Shown piece after piece: positions 21,612-26,320 of a DNA stretch of 26,320 nt. Location: NCBI GenBank assembly GCA_946477805.1, contig CAMKZP010000008.1, positions 1 through 26,320 of the forward strand. The letters are read 5' to 3'. The first letter of the stretch is position 1; the number at the start of each line of letters is the position of its first letter. The notes below the pieces were generated by a model. That model did no database searches and was not told the DNA's origin. It saw only the letters and a program-made list of their open reading frames with translations. This DNA is from an uncultured Enterobacter sp. GTDB taxonomy: Bacteria > Pseudomonadota > Gammaproteobacteria > Enterobacterales > Enterobacteriaceae. The position numbers and the translations under genes were made by a program.

Positions 21612-22346
21612 TTAGCGTGGTTTCAGGGTAGCGATAAGAAAGTCTTTCGAACTTTCCACTTTGCCCTGCTGAATAGCGGCGGCCGGGTCGACGTGCTTCG
21701 GACACACTTCGGAGCAGTAGCCCACAAACGTGCAGCTCCAGACGCCGTTCTGGCTGTTAAGCTGCGCCATACGTTCTTTTTTACCGTGGTCGCGGCTGTC
21801 TTCGTTATAGCGGTGCGCCAGGGTGATGGCGGCCGGTCCGATGAACTCCGGGTTCAGGCCAAACTGCGGGCACGCGGCGTAGCACAGGCCGCAGTTAATG
21901 CAGCCGGAGAACTGATGGTACTTCGCCATTTGCGCAGGCGTCTGCGTGTTTGGACCCTGGTCCGGCGTGCGCGGGTTGCCGATGATGTACGGCTTGATGG
22001 CCTCCAGGCTTTCGATAAAGTGGGTCATATCGACCACCAGATCGCGCTCAATCGGGAAGTTTCCCAGCGCTTCAACCTTGATACCCTTTGTGTACTCGCG
22101 CAGGAAGGTTTTACAGGCCAGCTTGGGCACCTTATTGACCATCATGCCGCAGGAGCCGCAGATCGCCATGCGGCAGGACCAGCGGTAGCTCAGGTCTGGC
22201 GCCAGGTTATCTTTGATATAGCCGAGCGCATCCAGCAGGGAGGTTTGCTCGTCGTAAGGCACTTCATAGAAAGCGCTGTGCGGTGCGGCGTCCACTTCCG
22301 GGTTGTAGCGCACCACTTCAACTTTCAGTTTTTGCATCTCAGCCAT
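21612..22346 (-). CDS. frdB: Fumarate reductase iron-sulfur subunit B
   Basis: FrdB carries electrons from menaquinol to FrdA through three clusters. The ATG at 22346 (MAEMQKLKVEVVRYNPEVDA) gives 244 residues, as in E. coli, and overlaps the frdA end by 8 bases, implying coupling. Cluster ligands are visible: C-R-M-A-I-C-G-S-C and a later ACKTF Cys for [2Fe-2S]; C-I-N-C-G-L-C for [4Fe-4S]; and the CSEVCPKHVDP region for the [3Fe-4S] and [4Fe-4S] pair. The longer open frame to 22385 has no support. Confidence 0.98.
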   Translation of the reverse strand: MAEMQKLKVEVVRYNPEVDAAPHSAFYEVPYDEQTSLLDALGYIKDNLAPDLSYRWSCRMAICGSCGMMVNKVPKLACKTFLREYTKGIKVEALGNFPIERDLVVDMTHFIESLEAIKPYIIGNPRTPDQGPNTQTPAQMAKYHQFSGCINCGLCYAACPQFGLNPEFIGPAAITLAHRYNEDSRDHGKKERMAQLNSQNGVWSCTFVGYCSEVCPKHVDPAAAIQQGKVESSKDFLIATLKPR

Positions 22347-24129
22347 TCGCCTTCTCCTTCTTCTCGGCGTCTTCTGCTTCTGCACCGTACACGCGTTTCG
22401 CCGGTGGCAGCGTGGTGATCTTCACGTCGCTGTAGTCCAGACGGGTTGTGCCATCCGCATCGCGCCAGGCGAGGGTGTGTTTCAGGAAGTTGACGTCATC
22501 ACGTTCGGTACAACCCTCGTCCAGACGCTGGTGGGCACCGCGTGATTCCTTACGTGCGAGGGCAGAGTGCGCCATACATTCCGCAACGTTCAGACCGTGG
22601 CCCAGCTCGATGGTGTAAAGCAGGTCGGTGTTAAACACGCTGGAGGTGTCGGTGATGCGCACGCGCCTGAAGCGCTCTTGCAGCTCCGCCAGCTTGTCGA
22701 CGGTTTTCTGCATCAGCTCCGGCGTGCGGTAGATCCCGCAGCCCTCTTCCATCGACAGGCCCATCTCGTCGCGGATCTTCGACCAGTTCTCGTTGCCTTC
22801 CTGATTCACCAGCTCTTTCAGCCGGTTTTCGACGTCTGCGGCCTGTGCGTTCAGCGCGGCATCGTTGGCTTCGCCCGCCGTTGCGGCACGCTCCATCGCG
22901 CGCTCGCCCGCCATGCGGCCAAAGACGACCAGCTCAGCCAGCGAGTTAGAGCCCAGACGGTTCGCACCGTGCAGGCCAACAGAGGAACATTCGCCCACGG
23001 CAAACAGACCTTTGATGCGGGTTTCGCACTGCTGGTCGGTTTCAATCCCGCCCATGGTGTAGTGCGCGGTTGGGCGCACCGGAATCGGCTCTTTCACCGG
23101 GTCGACGCCGACGTAGGCTTTTGCCAGCTCGCAGATGAACGGTAGACGCTCCAGCAGTTTTTTCTCGCCGAGGTGGCGCAGGTCAAGGTAAACCACATCG
23201 CCGCGCGGCGTGGAGATGGTGTTGCCTTTGCGCCACTCGTGCCAGAAGGCCTGCGATACTTTATCGCGCGGGCCGAGCTCCATATATTTGTTCTTCGGCT
23301 CGCCGAGCGGGGTTTCCGGCCCCATGCCGTAATCCTGCAGATAGCGATAGCCGTTTTTGTTAACCAGAATGCCGCCTTCGCCGCGGCAGCCTTCCGTCAT
23401 CAAAATGCCGGAACCCGGCAGGCCGGTTGGGTGATACTGAACGAACTCCATATCGCGCAGCGGCACGCCGTGGCTGAGCGCCATGCCCATGCCGTCGCCG
23501 GTGACGATGCCGCCGTTGGTGTTGTAGCGATAAACACGTCCCGCGCCGCCCGTCGCCATCACCACGGCCTTCGCGCGGATCTGAACAAGCGTGCCTTCCA
23601 TCATGTTCATCGCCACCAGGCCGCGCGCCTCGCCGTCATCGACCAGAATGTCGAGCACGAAGTGTTCATCAAAACGTTGGATCTGTGGGAACTGAAGGGA
23701 GGTCTGGAACAGGGTATGCAGCATGTGGAAGCCGGTTTTATCGGCGGCGAACCAGGTGCGCTCGATCTTCATCCCGCCGAAGCGGCGAACGTTGACGCTA
23801 CCGTCCGGACGACGGCTCCACGGGCAGCCCCACTGTTCCAGCTGGGTCATTTCCGTTGGGCAATGGTGCACGAAGTAATCAACGACATCCTGTTCGCAAA
23901 GCCAGTCGCCCCCTGCAACCGTGTCGTGGAAATGGTATTCGAAGCTGTCATGATCCTGCGCGACGGCGGCGGACCCTCCCTCAGCGGCAACCGTGTGGCT
24001 GCGCATCGGATAGACTTTTGAAATCAGTGCGATTTTAGCGTTTGGATTAGCCTGTGCTGCAGCAATCGCAGCGCGTAATCCAGCTCCGCCAGCGCCTATA
24101 ACGGCAAGATCGGCTTGAAAAGTTTGCAC
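22339..24129 (-). CDS. frdA: Fumarate reductase flavoprotein subunit A
   Basis: FrdA is the catalytic subunit that reduces fumarate to succinate at a covalent FAD, the terminal step of anaerobic fumarate respiration. The GTG at 24129 (MQTFQADLAVIGAGGAGLRA) follows GGAGGAATGTC, and E. coli frdA also uses GTG; it gives 596 residues (E. coli 602). The FAD dinucleotide motif is GAGGAGLRAA, and the flavinylated His45 lies in RSHTVAAEGGSAAVAQ. Active-site stretches EFVQYHPTGLPGSGILMTEG, RPTAHYTMGG and GLHGANRLGSNSLAEL are intact. The slight shortening is in the C-terminal charged tail. It is first in frdABCD and fed by aspA and dcuA. Confidence 0.98.
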   Translation of the reverse strand: MQTFQADLAVIGAGGAGLRAAIAAAQANPNAKIALISKVYPMRSHTVAAEGGSAAVAQDHDSFEYHFHDTVAGGDWLCEQDVVDYFVHHCPTEMTQLEQWGCPWSRRPDGSVNVRRFGGMKIERTWFAADKTGFHMLHTLFQTSLQFPQIQRFDEHFVLDILVDDGEARGLVAMNMMEGTLVQIRAKAVVMATGGAGRVYRYNTNGGIVTGDGMGMALSHGVPLRDMEFVQYHPTGLPGSGILMTEGCRGEGGILVNKNGYRYLQDYGMGPETPLGEPKNKYMELGPRDKVSQAFWHEWRKGNTISTPRGDVVYLDLRHLGEKKLLERLPFICELAKAYVGVDPVKEPIPVRPTAHYTMGGIETDQQCETRIKGLFAVGECSSVGLHGANRLGSNSLAELVVFGRMAGERAMERAATAGEANDAALNAQAADVENRLKELVNQEGNENWSKIRDEMGLSMEEGCGIYRTPELMQKTVDKLAELQERFRRVRITDTSSVFNTDLLYTIELGHGLNVAECMAHSALARKESRGAHQRLDEGCTERDDVNFLKHTLAWRDADGTTRLDYSDVKITTLPPAKRVYGAEAEDAEKKEKANG

Positions 24130-24236
24130 GACATTCCTCCAGATTTTTGTTTTCCCGCAACGCCATGAGCAGGGGGATTCACCTGCCTGAACGGCGGATT
24201 GCGAAAGCGTTTCCACTGCTCCTTTATGGGTAATAC

Positions 24237-24278
24237 AGTATACCCGTGCGGATGTGAGGGAAATTTGACGTGTTCGAT
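24237..24278 (-). promoter_or_regulatory. frdA promoter with FNR-type site
   Basis: On the minus strand ATCGA-ACAC-GTCAA (24265-24278) matches the known FNR-site form of E. coli frdA. TATACT at 24237-24242 is a good -10. With a start near 24230 the site is centred at about -41.5, the class II activator position, implying anaerobic activation. The gap is shared with the divergent epmA. Confidence 0.75.
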
Positions 24279-24437
24279 TTTTTTGCTGTTCTGTGCGGTG
24301 ATTTATCATCGTGATTGATGAATCCCGTCACGGTATTTTTCTTCATAATGAAAAAGGGGCTTTTACTGCGCAAAATTTGTCTCAGCTCCGGCTTACGAGT
24401 AGACTTCGTGCCCTTGTCTGAAATCGGAGAAAAACCC

Positions 24438-25415
24438 ATGAGCGAAACGGCCACCTGGCAGCCGAGCGCATCCATCCCAAACCTGTTAAAACGCGCGGCA
24501 ATTATGGCGGAAATTCGCCGCTTCTTTGCCGATCGCGGAGTCCTGGAGGTGGAAACGCCGTGCATGAGTCAGGCAACGGTAACCGATATTCATCTGGTCC
24601 CGTTTGAAACCCGTTTTGTTGGTCCCGGCCATTCTCAGGGGATGAACCTGTATCTGATGACCAGCCCGGAATACCACATGAAGCGCCTGCTGGCGGCGGG
24701 GTGTGGCCCGGTGTATCAGCTGTGCCGCAGCTTCCGTAATGAAGAGATGGGGCGCCACCATAACCCCGAATTCACCATGCTGGAGTGGTACCGCCCGCAT
24801 TACGATATGTACCGCCTGATGAACGAGGTGGACGATCTGCTCCAGCAGGTGCTGGATTGCGCAGAAGCGGAAACGCTCTCCTATCAGCAGGCGTTCCAGC
24901 GCCATCTTGAGATAGACCCGCTGTCGGCGGACAAAACGCAGCTGCGCGACGCGGCGGCAAAACTGGATCTCAGCAACGTGGCGGATACCGAAGAGGACCG
25001 CGACACGCTGCTGCAGCTGCTGTTCACCTTCGGCGTAGAGCCGCAGATTGGCAAAGATCGCCCAACGTTCGTCTACCATTTCCCGGCGAGCCAGGCCTCG
25101 CTGGCGCAGATCAGCACGGAAGATCACCGCGTGGCGGAGCGTTTTGAGGTGTATTACAAAGGCATCGAGCTGGCGAACGGCTTCCACGAGCTGACGGACG
25201 CGCGCGAGCAGCAGCAGCGCTTTGAGCAGGACAACCGCAAGCGCAACGCGCGCGGCCTGCCGCAGCAGCCGATTGATACCAACCTGCTGGAAGCGTTAAA
25301 AGCCGGTCTGCCGGACTGCTCCGGCGTCGCGCTGGGGGTGGATCGTCTGGTGATGCTGGCGCTGGGCGCAGAGCAGCTGGGCGATGTGATTGCCTTTACG
25401 GTCGATCGCGCCTAG
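24438..25415 (+). CDS. epmA: EF-P--(R)-beta-lysine ligase EpmA
   Basis: EpmA is a truncated class II lysyl-tRNA-synthetase-like enzyme that activates (R)-beta-lysine and joins it to Lys34 of EF-P. The ATG at 24438 (MSETATWQPSASIPNLLKRA) gives 325 residues, the E. coli length; the open frame upstream to 24315 is not supported. Class II motif 2 is seen in CRSFRNEEMGRHHNPEFTML and motif 3 in GVALGVDRLVMLALGAEQLG. There is no anticodon-binding domain, as expected. It is divergent from frdA and works with EpmB and EF-P, both encoded in this window. Confidence 0.97.
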   Translation: MSETATWQPSASIPNLLKRAAIMAEIRRFFADRGVLEVETPCMSQATVTDIHLVPFETRFVGPGHSQGMNLYLMTSPEYHMKRLLAAGCGPVYQLCRSFRNEEMGRHHNPEFTMLEWYRPHYDMYRLMNEVDDLLQQVLDCAEAETLSYQQAFQRHLEIDPLSADKTQLRDAAAKLDLSNVADTEEDRDTLLQLLFTFGVEPQIGKDRPTFVYHFPASQASLAQISTEDHRVAERFEVYYKGIELANGFHELTDAREQQQRFEQDNRKRNARGLPQQPIDTNLLEALKAGLPDCSGVALGVDRLVMLALGAEQLGDVIAFTVDRA

Positions 25416-25423
25416 GTAAAAGC

Positions 25424-25450
25424 AAAAACCCTCGCTTAAGAGGGTTTTTT
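25424..25450. terminator. Terminator of epmA
   Basis: ACCCTC-GCTTAA-GAGGGT with a preceding A-run and a following TTTTTT forms a classic hairpin 9 bp after the epmA stop. Its symmetry suggests it also serves the convergent mscM. Confidence 0.9.
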
Positions 25451-25458
25451 AATGTTTG

Positions 25459-25496
25459 CACCCTCTCCCGTGGGAGAGGGCCGGGGTGAGGGCACC
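25459..25496. repeat. Dispersed palindromic repeat between epmA and mscM
   Basis: CCCTCTCCC-GT-GGGAGAGGG is followed by CCGGGGTGAGGGCACC. This is the fullest of the three copies in the window and defines the family: a 9-bp stem plus a G-rich tail. Confidence 0.8.
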
Positions 25497-25511
25497 AGCC
25501 CGCACCTAATC

Positions 25512-26286
25512 CTACAAACTTCCCGCCGGGCGCTTACGCCCCGCTGATGACAGCGTTCTTGACGTTTTAGTCCCGCCAAGGCTTTCCAGACGCATCTGGA
25601 ACGGTGGGAACGGCATATCGATACCGTGCTCGCGGAAGCCGGCCAGAATCAGCTGGTGGATCTCATGGCGCAGCGGCATACGGTGCCCCATTTCAGCGGC
25701 ATAAATACGCAGCTCGAAAATCTGGATCCCCTGCTGCAGGTCGACCAGGAACACTTCCGGCGCCGGATTGTCGATAACCAGCGAGCAGCGCTCTGCGGCG
25801 GTGTAGAGGATCTGCGTCACCTCTTCGCTGTTAGCATCCGAAGGCGCTGGCACGGTGAGCACCACGCGCGTGACGGAGTCTGACAGCGACCAGTTGATAA
25901 ACTGCTCGGTGATGAACGCCTTGTTCGGCACGATGATCTCTTTACGGTCCCAGTCGCTGATGGTCGTGGCACGCGTGTTGATTTTGGTCACGCTGCCGGT
26001 CAGATCGCGGATGGTGACCGTATCGCCAATTCGGATCGGCTTTTCAAACAGGATGATCAGGCCGGAAACGAAGTTGGCGAAAATCTCCTGCAAACCAAAG
26101 CCCAGCCCCACGGTCAGCGCGGCGACCAGCCACTGCAGTTTTGACCACTCAATCCCAATCATCGAAAAGCCCACCAGCCCACCAAACAGCATGATCAAAT
26201 ACTTGGTGATGGTGGTAATGGCGTATCCGGTCCCCGGGGTTAAATCGAGGTGCTGCAGCAGCGCCAGCTCCAGCAAAGCAGGGAAG
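25512..26286 (-). CDS. mscM: Miniconductance mechanosensitive channel MscM, C-terminal part (cut by adapter)
   Basis: MscM (YjeP) is a large MscS-family inner-membrane channel of about 1100 residues that opens under osmotic downshock. Only the last ~257 residues are present, from FPALLELALLQHLDLTPGTG to the stop. The pore helix region WLVAALTVGLGFGLQEIFAN is followed by FVSGLIILFEKPIRIGDTVT, the MscS beta domain (TGSVTKINTRATTISDWDRK) and the cytoplasmic alpha/beta domain. An apparent ATG at 26303 giving MCIRDS belongs to adapter sequence and is not a start. The gene is truncated by the contig end, not by mutation. It is convergent with epmA. Confidence 0.95.
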
Positions 26287-26320
26287 CTGTCTCTTATACA
26301 CATCTGACGCTGCCGACGAC
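26287..26320. other. Nextera transposase adapter contamination at contig end
   Basis: From 26287 the sequence reads CTGTCTCTTATACACATCT, the Tn5 mosaic end, and then GACGCTGCCGACGA. This is the complement of the Illumina Nextera read-1 adapter and is complete through 26319; base 26320 would be index sequence. It is not biological. Confidence 0.98.

Noticed and set aside
23173..24021. 282-codon plus-strand open frame
   Set aside because: It is antisense to frdA with no start signal or recognisable domain.
26283..26303. N-terminal MCIRDS extension of the mscM fragment
   Set aside because: It is encoded by sequencing adapter, not by the genome.

Overview
The window is a stretch of Enterobacteriaceae chromosome, most likely from the Enterobacter cloacae complex or a close relative such as Lelliottia. 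From position 4858 rightward the gene order matches the E. coli region around groESL: tRNA-Phe, yjdC, dsbD, cutA, dcuA, aspA, fxsA, yjeH, groES, groEL, yjeI, epmB, efp, ecnA, ecnB, sugE/gdx, blc, ampC, frdDCBA, epmA, mscM. AmpC resembles the Enterobacter class C enzymes (P99/ACT type) more than the E. coli one. A LuxR-type regulator that E. coli lacks lies between ecnB and sugE. All family identifications come from reading motifs and remembered family members; no search was run.

Positions 1-4857 are accessory DNA: visibly AT-rich and attached to the 3' end of the minus-strand tRNA-Phe gene, a common island site. The left part holds a SIR2-like protein and a HerA-like ATPase with ATGA-overlapping reading frames, a layout typical of SIR2-HerA antiphage defence; the HerA gene runs off the left edge. 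To its right, reading the other way, is a compact four-gene operon (2849-4188) that I cannot name. It encodes an 82-residue helical protein with an internal duplication, a membrane protein of about three spans, and two short peptides. The membrane protein's tail and both peptides each carry two copies of one motif, roughly G-[AV]-x-x-P-x-M-[QV]-x-[VI]. A near-consensus LexA-type palindrome lies upstream. This operon is the best candidate for an undescribed system. No integrase is visible beside the tRNA.

The core part contains several working units. DsbD and CutA genes overlap, with the TetR-type gene yjdC downstream. dcuA, aspA and frdABCD form the anaerobic fumarate route: aspartate is taken up, deaminated to fumarate and reduced, with a CRP-type site in the aspA-fxsA gap and an FNR-type site at frdA. 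groESL has a sigma32 promoter. epmB, efp and epmA together make and modify elongation factor P at Lys34. ecnA and ecnB encode the entericidin lipoproteins. sugE/gdx, a guanidinium exporter, is preceded by a clear guanidine-II (mini-ykkC) riboswitch.

Points of evolutionary or technical interest: (1) ampR is reduced to a scar that joins its first codons to its last ones, while the ampR-ampC control region appears intact, so AmpC is predicted to be non-inducible. (2) A dispersed palindromic repeat, also found in two intergenic gaps here, is inserted in frame in the DsbD linker. (3) The EcnA lipobox has Arg immediately before its cysteine. (4) An ERIC element lies between groEL and its terminator. 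(5) The last 34 bases are Nextera adapter, so the right edge is an assembly artefact and mscM is truncated there.
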